Notes under the pieces: model-generated | Told to the model about the DNA's origin: nothing | The model's input: the letters and a program-made list of their open reading frames with translations, nothing else | The model's database searches: none | Assembly: GCA_943323545.2 (NCBI GenBank) | Contig: CALPIE020000012.1 | Coordinates: forward strand, 1 to 35,813 | Reading direction: 5' to 3' | Source of the DNA: Bifidobacterium breve | GTDB taxonomy: Bacteria; Bacteroidota; Bacteroidia; Flavobacteriales; Flavobacteriaceae | Length of the DNA stretch: 35,813 nt | Made by a program: the position numbers and the translations under genes | Part shown: positions 1 through 7,646 of the stretch, piece after piece | Numbering within the stretch: position 1 is the first letter of the stretch | Layout of the letters: each line of letters begins with the position of its first letter

Positions 1-327
1 ACTTTTATAAAATTTTATCTAACTAAATTAGTTTTTTTAAATTCAATTTTTGATTACAATTTATTTACATACTAGCAAGAAAAAGTTCTAAAAATCTATC
101 TAAAGTTGTTAACAGTTAATGTTAATTTAAGGTTAACTGAATATCAACGAATTAGAAAATAGTATTAACAATCGTTTTATATTATTTTTAATTTGTTGAT
201 ATTTAGTAATTTATAAAATTATACTTTTTTTATTAATTAAAAATCAACCTGTTATATTATTCTTGATTTCAAATCTATTTAACCAATAGTTTGTTTAAAT
301 TTGTAGACAGAAAAAAACACTTTTAAT
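1..327. other. AT-rich non-coding region left of rpiB
   Basis: No convincing coding frame is seen. The stretch is very AT-rich and contains four GTTAAY hexamers close together (108-113, 115-120, 121-126, 132-137), two of them the palindrome GTTAAC. A TAnnTTTG element at 296-303 probably drives rpiB. A reverse-strand match (CAAATCTA at 270-277) could serve a gene beyond the left edge, but nothing else supports it. Confidence 0.6.
296..303 (+). promoter_or_regulatory. Candidate Bacteroidota -7 promoter element for rpiB
   Basis: TAAATTTG matches the TAnnTTTG -7 consensus of the Bacteroidota primary sigma factor and lies 24 bases before the rpiB ATG. No TTG at the usual -33 spacing is seen, so this rests on the -7 box and position alone. 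Confidence 0.45.
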
Positions 328-759
328 ATGAAAATTTCAATCGGAAACGATCACGCAGGACCAGATTACAAACTAGCCATTGTTGCTTTCTTACAATCAA
401 AAGGGTATGAAATTTTTAATCATGGGACCGATACTTTTGAAAGTGTTGATTATCCCGATTTTGGCCACCCTGTAGCAATAGATGTGGAAACTAAAAAAGC
501 CGATTTCGGAATTGTTATTTGTGGTTCTGGAAACGGAATTGCTATGACTGTCAACAAACACCAAGACATTCGAGCTGCTTTGTGTTGGACAAAAGAAATA
601 GCTGCTTTAGCACGACAACATAATAATGCAAATATTATTAGTATTCCAGCAAGATTTACATCTATACATCAATCGATTGAAATGGTTGATACTTTCTTAA
701 ATACTAATTTTGAAGGAGGAAGACATGCAAATCGTGTAGATAAAATAAGTTGTTTATAA
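328..759 (+). CDS. rpiB: Ribose-5-phosphate isomerase B (RpiB/LacAB family)
   Basis: This cytosolic enzyme is predicted to interconvert ribose 5-phosphate and ribulose 5-phosphate in the non-oxidative pentose phosphate pathway. The 143-residue length is normal for the family. Visible signatures are the N-terminal GNDHAG segment with Asp8 and His9, the DYPDFGHPVA segment, the catalytic loop CGSGNG with Cys65, and the later NNANIISIPARF stretch, which corresponds to the family's conserved NDANVLSLPAR-type motif. The ATG is the only sensible start and follows a TAnnTTTG box by 24 bases. The next gene begins one base after the stop, so rpiB heads a short operon with a membrane protein and a metal exporter. 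A relative acting on another sugar phosphate (the LacAB side of the family) cannot be excluded from sequence alone. Confidence 0.93.
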   Translation: MKISIGNDHAGPDYKLAIVAFLQSKGYEIFNHGTDTFESVDYPDFGHPVAIDVETKKADFGIVICGSGNGIAMTVNKHQDIRAALCWTKEIAALARQHNNANIISIPARFTSIHQSIEMVDTFLNTNFEGGRHANRVDKISCL

Positions 760-760
760 T

Positions 761-1090
761 ATGAATGCCAATTTATTAGATAATATTAAAAAAGCAATTT
801 CTTACGGAAAAAAAACAGCATTAACTAGTTTTTTAATAGGTTCATTAATCTTATTTATTTATTATTTAACACATAATAATACAATTATTTATTTTGCTTT
901 ATTTTTTATAATCACAGCTTTTGCTACAAATGGTTATTTATTTATTTTAATGGTTTTTTATCTATTTAAAAAAAGTGAGTTTAATAATAAAATTTTACTT
1001 ACATTACTTTTAATGTTACTTAATATACCTATTGGTATTGGTTATTTTGAGATTGGATTTTATATTTATTCTTCAACAATATCAAATTAA
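761..1090 (+). CDS. Small integral membrane protein, unknown function
   Basis: I do not recognise this 109-residue protein. After a short amphipathic N-terminus (about residues 1-20) it is nearly all hydrophobic, with likely membrane segments near residues 22-39, 43-67 and 77-105. Short charged links near residues 70-76 (KKSEFNNK) separate the last two. There are no cysteine pairs, no signal cleavage site and no catalytic motif. It starts one base after rpiB and ends two bases before the CDF exporter, so co-transcription and translational coupling are likely. Nothing visible says whether it is an accessory subunit of the exporter or an independent protein. Confidence 0.75.
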   Translation: MNANLLDNIKKAISYGKKTALTSFLIGSLILFIYYLTHNNTIIYFALFFIITAFATNGYLFILMVFYLFKKSEFNNKILLTLLLMLLNIPIGIGYFEIGFYIYSSTISN

Positions 1091-1092
1091 TA

Positions 1093-1995
1093 ATGAGTAA
1101 TATTCATATTCACAAACACGAAGTAAAAGGAAAGAATTTGATGATTTCTATTTTACTAAATCTTTTAATTACCATTATCCAAGTTGTTGGGGGAATTTTA
1201 TCTGGAAGCCTAGCATTAATTTCAGATGCACTTCATAATTTTTCAGATGTTATTTCATTAGGATTCAGTTTTATTGCACACAAACTTATTAGAAAAAAAG
1301 CTTCTTTAAATCAAACATTTGGGTATAAAAGAGCTGAGTTAATTGCTGCTTTTATTAACGCTACAACATTAGTGATAGTTGCATTACTACTTATTTATGG
1401 TGCAATAGAACGTTTTGTAAATCCACAACCTATAAAGTCAAATTTAGTTATTTCGTTGGCTATTTTTGGTATTGCAGTAAATGGTTTTTCGGTGCTACTT
1501 TTAAAAAAAGATGCCAAACATAATATTAACATGAAATCGGCTTATTTGCATTTATTTACCGATATGTTAGCTTCAATTGCCGTTTTAATTGGTGGACTAC
1601 TTATGAAGTTTTATGATTGGTTTTGGGTTGACAGCGTCATGACGATTTTAATAGCAATTTATTTAATTGTAGTTGGAATTGATTTACTAAAAACATCTAC
1701 AAAAATGTTAATGCTTTTTACTCCAGAACATTTAGATATTAAAGAAATTGTTCGTGAAGTCCATAAAATAAAAGGTGTTAACAAGCTACACCACATCCAT
1801 GTTTGGCATCTTAATGACGAAGAATTGCATCTTGAAGCGCATTTAGATTGTTCAGAAGATATTAAAATGAGCGAATTCAACGATTTACTAGACAAAGTAG
1901 AACAGGTTTTGTTTGAAAAATTCCAAATCAATCATACTAATATCCAACCCGAATTTAAAAAAGTAGATCCTAAAGATTTTATTGTACAAGATTAA
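1093..1995 (+). CDS. Cation diffusion facilitator (CzcD/ZitB-like zinc exporter)
   Basis: A 300-residue CDF-family antiporter predicted to export Zn2+ (possibly Co2+ or Cd2+) from the cytoplasm using the proton gradient. Six membrane segments are visible before about residue 205, followed by a cytoplasmic C-terminal domain. The transport-site residues are present: Asp45, His48 and Asp52 in TM2 (SDALHNFSD) and His153 and Asp157 in TM5 (HLFTD). The C-terminal domain has the HHIHVWHLNDEELHLEAHL signature typical of CzcD-type proteins. The N-terminus is short, with a few histidines (IHIHKH). It is the last gene of the rpiB unit; tex follows after a 66-base gap filled by a repeat. The CDF assignment is firm; the metal is inferred from the Asp/His site. 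Confidence 0.93.
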   Translation: MSNIHIHKHEVKGKNLMISILLNLLITIIQVVGGILSGSLALISDALHNFSDVISLGFSFIAHKLIRKKASLNQTFGYKRAELIAAFINATTLVIVALLLIYGAIERFVNPQPIKSNLVISLAIFGIAVNGFSVLLLKKDAKHNINMKSAYLHLFTDMLASIAVLIGGLLMKFYDWFWVDSVMTILIAIYLIVVGIDLLKTSTKMLMLFTPEHLDIKEIVREVHKIKGVNKLHHIHVWHLNDEELHLEAHLDCSEDIKMSEFNDLLDKVEQVLFEKFQINHTNIQPEFKKVDPKDFIVQD

Positions 1996-2012
1996 AAATG
2001 ATATCGTAAAAA

Positions 2013-2057
2013 CCTTTGTGTTCTTTGCGTAAAAACTTAGCGCCCTTTGCGGTTAAA
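2013..2057 (+). repeat. CTTTGCG-rich intergenic repeat upstream of tex
   Basis: The gap before tex is built from related CTTTG/CTTAG modules (near 2014, 2023, 2036 and 2045), ending in CCCTTTGCGGTTAAA. Near-identical sequence occurs in both orientations after tex (4211-4283), so this is one dispersed element present on both sides of the gene. It abuts the start codon and presumably forms part of the tex leader. Confidence 0.7.
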
Positions 2058-2061
2058 TAAA

Positions 2062-4206
2062 ATGACACAAAACCAATTCATTCAAAACCAAGTCAACACC
2101 ACTCTAAAAAACATCGAAGCCACATTAAAATTACTTTCAGATGATTGTACGATTCCCTTTATTTCTCGTTACCGGAAAGACCAAACCGGAAATCTAGATG
2201 AAGTTATTATCGAGCAAATTGCCAAACTTTCAAAACACTACGATGAAATTGTAAAACGGAAAGAAAGCGTTCTAAAATCAATTCAAGAGCAAGAGCAACT
2301 TACACCCGAATTAGAAAAAAAAATCCAAGAAAGTTTCGATTTACAAGAAATAGAAGATTTGTATTTGCCGTATAAAAAGAAGAAAAAATCGCGCGCAGAC
2401 ATCGCTCGTGAAAACGGATTGGAGCCTTTAGCAAAAATCATTATGTCTCAAAACAATGATGATGTCGAATTTATTGCTTCACAATATTTAAACGATAAAG
2501 TGCTTAATGAAGATGAAGCGTTGCAAGGCGCCAGAGACATCATCGCCGAATGGATTAACGAAAACATTTACATTAGAAAAAACCTTCGTCGCTTGTTTCA
2601 GCGCAAAGGAATTATTTCTACTAAAGTTGTAAAATCTAAAAAAGAAGACGAATCAGCTCAAAAATTCTCCCAGTATTTTGATTGGGCAGAACCAATTTCT
2701 AAAGCGCCATCACATCGATTATTAGCAATGTTGCGTGCCGAAGCCGAAGGATTTGTAAAACTCAATATCGAGATTGATGCTGATGGTTCCGATGAAGAAG
2801 CCATCGAATTCATCCAAAACAATACGTTAAAAAAAAATCGCGATACATCTGTAACCGCTCATCATTTGCGATTAGCGATAAAAGACAGTTACAAACGACT
2901 ACTCGAACCAGCGATTTCTAACGAAACCTTACAAGAGGCAAAAGCAAAAGCAGATATCAAAGCTATTGATGTTTTTGCACAAAATTTAAGTCAGTTGTTA
3001 TTAGCGCCACCTTTAGGAGAAAAGCGAATTTTAGCCATTGATCCAGGATTTCGTTCTGGATGTAAAATTGTATGCTTGGATGAAAAAGGCGATTTGTTGT
3101 ACAACGAAACTATTTACCCACATCAGCCACAAAATGAAAGTGCGATGGCGATGAAAAAAATCCGCTCGATGGTCAACGCCTATAATATCGAAGCGATTTC
3201 TATTGGAAACGGAACAGCTTCACGTGAAACGGAATTCTTTATTAAGAAAATAGCGTTCGATAAGCCAATTCAAGTATTTATTGTTTCGGAAGCTGGAGCA
3301 TCAGTATATTCAGCATCTAAAATTGCACGGGAGGAATTCCCGAATTTTGATGTTACCGTTCGTGGATCAGTTTCTATAGGAAGACGATTAGCTGATCCGT
3401 TAGCCGAATTGGTAAAAATCGATCCAAAATCAATTGGCGTAGGGCAATACCAACACGACGTTGATCAAGTTAAATTAAGAGAAGAACTCGATACAGTTGT
3501 GGTGCGATGTGTAAATTCTGTTGGAATCAATATCAACACAGCAAGTAAATCATTATTGAGTTATGTTTCTGGAATTGGCGAAAAAATGGCAGAAAATATT
3601 GTCGCTTACCGTTCTGAAAATGGTCCATTTCAAGATAGAAAGCAAATCAAAAAAGTACCACGGCTAGGAGAAAAAGCCTTTCAACAAGCCGCAGCTTTTG
3701 TTCGAATTCAAAATGGTAAAAATCCGTTAGACAATTCGGCAGTACATCCAGAAGCATATTCCATTGTCGAGAAAATGGCGAAAGATTTAAAAGTTTCTGT
3801 GAATGAATTAATTTCCAATAAAGAAAAAATCAACCAACTCAAATTAGACGATTATATCTCAAAAGAAATAGGAATTCTCGGAATAAAAGATATTGTAAAA
3901 GAATTAGAAAAACCAGGTCTCGATCCAAGAAAATCAGCAAAAGTTTTCGAATTTGATCCTTCAGTTACTTCCATAAAAAATGTGAGAACCGGAATGATTT
4001 TACCTGGAATAGTCAACAACATAACTGCTTTCGGTTGCTTTGTCGACATCGGAATTAAAGAAAGCGGATTGGTTCACATTTCCCAACTAAAAGCAGGATT
4101 CGTTTCCGATGTAAATGAAGTCGTAAAACTACACCAACACGTTCAGGTAAAAGTCTTAGAAGTTGATGAAGAGCGAAAACGAATTCATTTAACGATGGTA
4201 TTTTAA
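2062..4206 (+). CDS. tex: Tex family RNA-binding transcription accessory protein
   Basis: A 714-residue cytosolic nucleic-acid-binding protein of the Tex family, linked in other bacteria to transcription and RNA metabolism. In order: the helical Tex N-terminal region (about 1-190), a YqgF/RuvC-like domain starting at ILAIDPGFRSG near residue 324, a helix-hairpin-helix region around 488-550 (NTASKSLLSYVSGIGEKMA), and a C-terminal S1 RNA-binding domain from about residue 644 (GMILPGIVNNITAFGCFVDIG). I chose the ATG at 2062 rather than an in-frame TTG at 2047, because the TTG lies inside the CTTTGCG repeat and Tex proteins normally begin close to the ATG position. A strong hairpin terminator follows the stop. 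No TAnnTTTG box was found just upstream, so the repeat may hide the promoter. Confidence 0.95.
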   Translation: MTQNQFIQNQVNTTLKNIEATLKLLSDDCTIPFISRYRKDQTGNLDEVIIEQIAKLSKHYDEIVKRKESVLKSIQEQEQLTPELEKKIQESFDLQEIEDLYLPYKKKKKSRADIARENGLEPLAKIIMSQNNDDVEFIASQYLNDKVLNEDEALQGARDIIAEWINENIYIRKNLRRLFQRKGIISTKVVKSKKEDESAQKFSQYFDWAEPISKAPSHRLLAMLRAEAEGFVKLNIEIDADGSDEEAIEFIQNNTLKKNRDTSVTAHHLRLAIKDSYKRLLEPAISNETLQEAKAKADIKAIDVFAQNLSQLLLAPPLGEKRILAIDPGFRSGCKIVCLDEKGDLLYNETIYPHQPQNESAMAMKKIRSMVNAYNIEAISIGNGTASRETEFFIKKIAFDKPIQVFIVSEAGASVYSASKIAREEFPNFDVTVRGSVSIGRRLADPLAELVKIDPKSIGVGQYQHDVDQVKLREELDTVVVRCVNSVGININTASKSLLSYVSGIGEKMAENIVAYRSENGPFQDRKQIKKVPRLGEKAFQQAAAFVRIQNGKNPLDNSAVHPEAYSIVEKMAKDLKVSVNELISNKEKINQLKLDDYISKEIGILGIKDIVKELEKPGLDPRKSAKVFEFDPSVTSIKNVRTGMILPGIVNNITAFGCFVDIGIKESGLVHISQLKAGFVSDVNEVVKLHQHVQVKVLEVDEERKRIHLTMVF

Positions 4207-4210
4207 AATT

Positions 4211-4283
4211 TAACCGCAAAGGTCGCAAAGGCATTACTCTTTGCGACCTTTGCGTTTTTTACATCGCGCACCTTGAGGTTAAA
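4211..4283. repeat. CTTTGCG repeat copies downstream of tex
   Basis: Three copies or partial copies are seen: an inverted copy at 4211-4230, a direct copy at 4239-4254 and a degenerate direct copy at 4266-4283 (CGCACCTTGAGGTTAAA, about 14 of 17 bases like the upstream unit CGCCCTTTGCGGTTAAA). The first two make the tex terminator. Confidence 0.7.
4215..4260 (+). terminator. Rho-independent terminator of tex, made from the CTTTGCG repeat
   Basis: A perfect 16-bp stem (4215-4230 paired with 4239-4254) with an 8-base loop is followed directly by six T residues (4255-4260). The arms CGCAAAGGTCGCAAAG and CTTTGCGACCTTTGCG are inverted copies of the repeat found upstream of tex. On the opposite strand the hairpin could also stop tatA transcripts, though the T tract there is weaker. 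Confidence 0.88.
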
Positions 4284-4287
4284 CTAT

Positions 4288-4464
4288 TTATTCTTTAACG
4301 TCTTCTTTTTTAGAATCTACAGGTTGATCACCTTTTGAAGCATCTTTAAATTCTTTTACTCCAGCTCCCAATCCTTTCATTAATTCTGGAATTTTTTTCC
4401 CTCCAAAAAGCAATAAAACAACTATTAAAATTACAATCCATTCTGTTGGTCCCATACTTCCCAT
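4288..4464 (-). CDS. tatA: TatA/TatE-type twin-arginine translocase subunit
   Basis: A small gene read on the minus strand, encoding 58 residues: [20 protein letters not shown], then [20 protein letters not shown], then a charged tail. This is the standard TatA plan: a short N-terminal hydrophobic helix (about residues 8-20), the FGGKKIPEL hinge, an amphipathic helix with the G-x-G-x-K-EFK pattern, and an acidic/basic C-terminal tail. TatA oligomerises in the cytoplasmic membrane to form the pore that exports folded twin-arginine proteins. No tatB or tatC is adjacent, which is common in this phylum. A second in-frame ATG three codons on is an alternative start. It is transcribed divergently from the M23-like gene, with a TACCTTTG promoter box at 4520-4513. 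Confidence 0.93.
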   Translation of the reverse strand: MGSMGPTEWIVILIVVLLLFGGKKIPELMKGLGAGVKEFKDASKGDQPVDSKKEDVKE

Positions 4465-4512
4465 GATATATAAATTTTTAGCTTTCGCTGATTTTTAATA
4501 TAATAATACGGA

Positions 4513-4520
4513 CAAAGGTA
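4513..4520 (-). promoter_or_regulatory. Candidate -7 promoter element for tatA
   Basis: On the minus strand the sequence reads TACCTTTG, an exact TAnnTTTG match, about 48 bases upstream of the tatA ATG. No clear TTG lies at the expected -33 spacing. Confidence 0.45.
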
Positions 4521-4612
4521 AAAAGAAAATGGAATTGATTTGATTTTCTTCTAATAATTTATAGTTAAACTTCGTTATACTCTTATAAAAAGGGATACAA
4601 AACATATTTTTC

Positions 4613-4620
4613 TATATTTG
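4613..4620 (+). promoter_or_regulatory. Candidate -7 promoter element for the M23-like/GH3 unit
   Basis: TATATTTG matches TAnnTTTG and ends 17 bases before the ATG at 4638, a spacing typical of short flavobacterial leaders. It faces away from the tatA promoter box at 4513-4520, giving a divergent promoter region of about 100 bp. Confidence 0.55.
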
Positions 4621-4637
4621 TACTATATTCAAAAACC

Positions 4638-5174
4638 ATGTCCGAAAAACGACTTAAAAGACAAATAATAAAGAAAAAACTATTCACAAAAAACCGTTTG
4701 GTTATTTTGAATGAAGATACTTTTGAAGAAATTTTTTCCCTTCGATTAACGTTAATGAATGTGTTTGTTTTTGCTACTTCTGGAACCATTCTTATTATTT
4801 TTGTTACTACATTTATTATTGCTTTTACTCCTTTACGGGAATATATTCCAGGATATGCTTCTTCAAAATTAAGAAAAGACGCTACCGAATTGGCTTTAAA
4901 ATCCGATTCTTTAACCAATGCATTAAAGAAAAATGAGGCTTATCAACAATCAATAATAAAAGTGTTAAACGGCGATTTAGAATACGAAAAAGTAAATAAA
5001 GATTCTATTTTAGCTTCTGATGTTAGTCAAGTTAATCCAGAAAAAGTAGAAGCGTCAAAACCAGAATTGGTTTTAAGAAAGCAAGTTGAAGCCGAAGAAA
5101 AAAGAATTAGAGAAGCAAGCAAAACCCAAGGCAAAGCCGAATTGAGCGGAGCTAAAAACAAAAAGAAAAAATAG
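4638..5174 (+). CDS. Membrane protein resembling the N-terminal half of an M23 metallopeptidase; peptidase domain absent
   Basis: This 178-residue protein has a basic N-terminus, an LVILNEDTFEE motif (about residues 22-32), one membrane helix (about 38-63), then the segment FTPLREYIPGYASSKLRKDA and a charged helical region (about 80-115). From memory, that N-terminal arrangement matches flavobacterial M23 (LytM-type) cell-wall peptidases of roughly 290 residues encoded next to GH3 genes. Here the C-terminal LytM domain with its zinc-binding HxH motif is missing; the protein ends in a lysine-rich tail (KNKKKK) and the GH3 gene begins four bases later. It cannot itself be a peptidase. It may be a structural or regulatory stub at the inner membrane, or a truncated paralogue. 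The M23 relationship is remembered rather than searched. Confidence 0.7.
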   Translation: MSEKRLKRQIIKKKLFTKNRLVILNEDTFEEIFSLRLTLMNVFVFATSGTILIIFVTTFIIAFTPLREYIPGYASSKLRKDATELALKSDSLTNALKKNEAYQQSIIKVLNGDLEYEKVNKDSILASDVSQVNPEKVEASKPELVLRKQVEAEEKRIREASKTQGKAELSGAKNKKKK

Positions 5175-5178
5175 TTTT

Positions 5179-6720
5179 ATGTCGATAAAATCTGTTGCTG
5201 CTAAAATTTTCGCTAAGATAATTCACAGTAAAAATCAAAAATGGATTCAAAATCCTATTGAAACACAGCATAAAGTGTTTCTTGATTTAATCCGTCAAGC
5301 GGAAAAAACACAGTTCGGAAACGACCACAATTTTTCTAAAATCAAATCATTTAACGATTTTGCAAATCAAGTTCCAATTAGAGATTATGAGGAATTACGA
5401 CCTTATGTTGATAAAGTTGTAAAAGGAGAAGCTGATATTCTTTGGAAAGGAAAACCACTTTATTTTGCTAAAACTTCCGGAACGACATCGGGCGCAAAAT
5501 ACATTCCGCTTACTAAGGAATCGATGCCTTTTCATATTGAAGCTGCGCGTAATGCGATTTTAGCTTACATCTATGAAACAGGAAAAGCCGATTTTGTTGA
5601 CGGAAAAATGATTTTTTTACAAGGAAGTCCGATCTTAGAAGACAAAAACGGAATCCAACTTGGACGACTTTCCGGAATTGTAGCTCATTTTGTTCCGAAA
5701 TACTTGCAAAAAAACCGAATGCCATCTTGGGAAACCAACTGCATTGAAGACTGGGAAACCAAAGTAAATGCGATTGTCGAAGAAACTTTTAACGAAGACA
5801 TGTCGGTGATTTCTGGAATCCCATCTTGGGTGCAAATGTATTTTGAAAAATTGCAAGAAAAAGCACAATCCGAGCCGAAAGCGAATGGAGCGAAGCTAAA
5901 GCCTGTAGGCGAATTATTTAAAAATTTTAATTTATTCATTTACGGCGGCGTGAATTTCGAACCATATCGCGCAAAATTTGAAAATCTTATCGGAAGAAAA
6001 GTCGATTCGATAGAATTATTTCCAGCTTCGGAAGGGTTTTTCGCCTACCAAGATTCACAAAAAGACAAAGGCATGTTGTTGCTTTTAAATTCGGGAATTT
6101 TCTATGAATTTGTAAAAACCGATGAATTTTTTACGGATCCCGAAGGGTCGGGACCAAAACGTTATACGATTGGCGAAGTCGAATTGAACGTAAATTATGT
6201 ATTGATTATTTCTACTAACGCCGGACTTTGGGCATACAACATTGGCGATACCATTCAATTTACCAGTTTGCAACCGTACCGCGTTATTGTTTCAGGAAGA
6301 ATCAAACATTATATTTCTGCTTTTGGCGAACACGTCATCGGGAAAGAAGTCGAATGCGCTTTAAAAGAAGCGATGGAAAACACTTCAATTCGCGTCAATG
6401 AATTTACCGTCGCACCACAAATTACTCCCGAAACCGGTTTACCATTTCACGAATGGTTTATCGAATTTGATCCCGAAGCTTCGGGAGAACCCAATAATAT
6501 AGCCGAATTTGCGTTACGAATTGACGCCGCTATGCGCAAACAAAATGTGTATTACGACGATTTGATTGTTGGAAAAGTATTGCGAACAGTAGTGATTACA
6601 AAAGTCGCAAAAAACGGCTTTCAGGAATACATGAAATCAATAGGAAAATTAGGCGGTCAAAATAAATTACCTCGTCTTTCAAATGATAGAAAAATTGCAA
6701 ATTTATTAAAGAGAGCATAG
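5179..6720 (+). CDS. GH3 family acyl-adenylate-forming protein
   Basis: A 513-residue member of the GH3 (auxin-responsive promoter) family, adenylate-forming enzymes that in plants join amino acids to carboxylic acids such as jasmonate. The ATP-binding motif is clear at residues 97-105 (AKTSGTTSG), and the region continues into a GAKYIPLT segment. Later landmarks include LFPASEGFFAYQ in the middle of the protein and the YTIGEVELNVNYVLIISTNAGLWAYNIGDTIQF stretch typical of bacterial GH3 proteins, interrupted here only for description. The length is normal for bacterial members. It lies four bases after the M23-like gene and eight bases before the first secreted paralogue, so is probably co-transcribed with both. 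The substrate in Bacteroidota is not known; acyl-amide formation is an inference from the family. Confidence 0.88.
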   Translation: MSIKSVAAKIFAKIIHSKNQKWIQNPIETQHKVFLDLIRQAEKTQFGNDHNFSKIKSFNDFANQVPIRDYEELRPYVDKVVKGEADILWKGKPLYFAKTSGTTSGAKYIPLTKESMPFHIEAARNAILAYIYETGKADFVDGKMIFLQGSPILEDKNGIQLGRLSGIVAHFVPKYLQKNRMPSWETNCIEDWETKVNAIVEETFNEDMSVISGIPSWVQMYFEKLQEKAQSEPKANGAKLKPVGELFKNFNLFIYGGVNFEPYRAKFENLIGRKVDSIELFPASEGFFAYQDSQKDKGMLLLLNSGIFYEFVKTDEFFTDPEGSGPKRYTIGEVELNVNYVLIISTNAGLWAYNIGDTIQFTSLQPYRVIVSGRIKHYISAFGEHVIGKEVECALKEAMENTSIRVNEFTVAPQITPETGLPFHEWFIEFDPEASGEPNNIAEFALRIDAAMRKQNVYYDDLIVGKVLRTVVITKVAKNGFQEYMKSIGKLGGQNKLPRLSNDRKIANLLKRA

Positions 6721-6727
6721 AAAATAG

Positions 6728-7645
6728 ATGACAGAAAATAGACTTTTGGCTGTGTTTTTTTTGATAAGTTTTGTGGTTTCTGCTCAAATAAAAGGCGTTG
6801 TTGTTGATGAAAACGATAAGCCAATTCCGTATGTTAATATTTGGTTTGAAAACGGGGCTCTTGCAAACACTTCGGAAGAAAACGGAACATTTAGTTTAGA
6901 GTTAAAAAATCAAGATAAAAATTTAATTTTTTCTGCCTTGGGTTTTGAAACCAAAATTATTGAAGCCACAGAAGTTGAAAAAGTAGTTTTGAAATCAGTT
7001 AATATAAAGTTAGAAGAAGTTGAAATAAAGAGAAGTTTTTTAAAACAACAAAAAGAAATTGGCTACTACGATTCATGGGGTTTTAGATGGCATGAGAATT
7101 ATTTTGTCAACGCGATTTTTTTTAACATCACCGAAGAAGAAAGAAATAATTATCCTTTTCTTAAAGAAATTAAATTTAGAACATTATCTGAAATTAAAAA
7201 TGCTGTAATTAGAATTTATCTTGTAGCAGTAAATAAAGATGGTTCGCCAAGTGAAAATACATTATCTGATGAATTGATTATAGAGGTAAAAAAAGGGAAT
7301 ACTAAAAACATAATTGATTTTACTAAGATGAAAATTACAATTCCAGAAAGTGGGTTTTTTATTGTTTTTGAAAAATTATTAGTAGAACAGAATAAACATT
7401 TTGAGGAATATACTTTTAAAGATAAAAATGGTAATAAAATTAAAAGAAAAGGGATGAGTTATCAACCAGAAATTGCATTAGTCCCAGTAAAAGAAGCTGT
7501 TGGATGGAACAAAAGATACAATGATAAATGGCAAAAATCAGCAAAAAACATATTGAAAAACCCAAATAGTTATGAAAATTTATTAATGAAAAGATACCAT
7601 GACAAATATATCGTACCAGCAGTAAATCTTACCATTACCAACTAA
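6728..7645 (+). CDS. Secreted carboxypeptidase-regulatory-like (CarboxypepD_reg) domain protein, copy 1
   Basis: A 305-residue exported protein. A signal peptide of about 19 residues ends VSA before QIKG, followed by a carboxypeptidase-regulatory-like beta-sandwich (about 20-100: IKGVVVDENDKPIPYVNIWF, then TSEENGTFSLEL). The remaining two thirds is a beta-rich region I do not recognise. No TonB plug or barrel follows, so it is not an outer-membrane receptor. It is a tandem paralogue of the next gene: both share AQIKGVV, TSEE.GTF, LLFSALGFE-type and FEKLxxExNK segments at matching positions. The gap between them is one base. The start codon sits in a short direct repeat (AGAAAATAG twice), so the extreme N-terminus is less certain. 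A cell-surface structural or binding role is only a guess. Confidence 0.75.
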   Translation: MTENRLLAVFFLISFVVSAQIKGVVVDENDKPIPYVNIWFENGALANTSEENGTFSLELKNQDKNLIFSALGFETKIIEATEVEKVVLKSVNIKLEEVEIKRSFLKQQKEIGYYDSWGFRWHENYFVNAIFFNITEEERNNYPFLKEIKFRTLSEIKNAVIRIYLVAVNKDGSPSENTLSDELIIEVKKGNTKNIIDFTKMKITIPESGFFIVFEKLLVEQNKHFEEYTFKDKNGNKIKRKGMSYQPEIALVPVKEAVGWNKRYNDKWQKSAKNILKNPNSYENLLMKRYHDKYIVPAVNLTITN

Positions 7646-7646
7646 A

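Noticed and set aside
1..327. Replication origin suggested by AT-richness and GTTAAC repeats
   Set aside because: No DnaA-box (TTATCCACA-like) sequences and no dnaA or dnaN gene nearby.
2047..2061. In-frame TTG start five codons upstream for tex
   Set aside because: It lies inside the dispersed CTTTGCG repeat and adds residues unlike Tex N-termini; the ATG at 2062 is better.
4583..4918. Open frame on the minus strand opposite the M23-like gene
   Set aside because: It is a shadow of a well-supported plus-strand gene, includes the promoter region and shows no recognisable motif.
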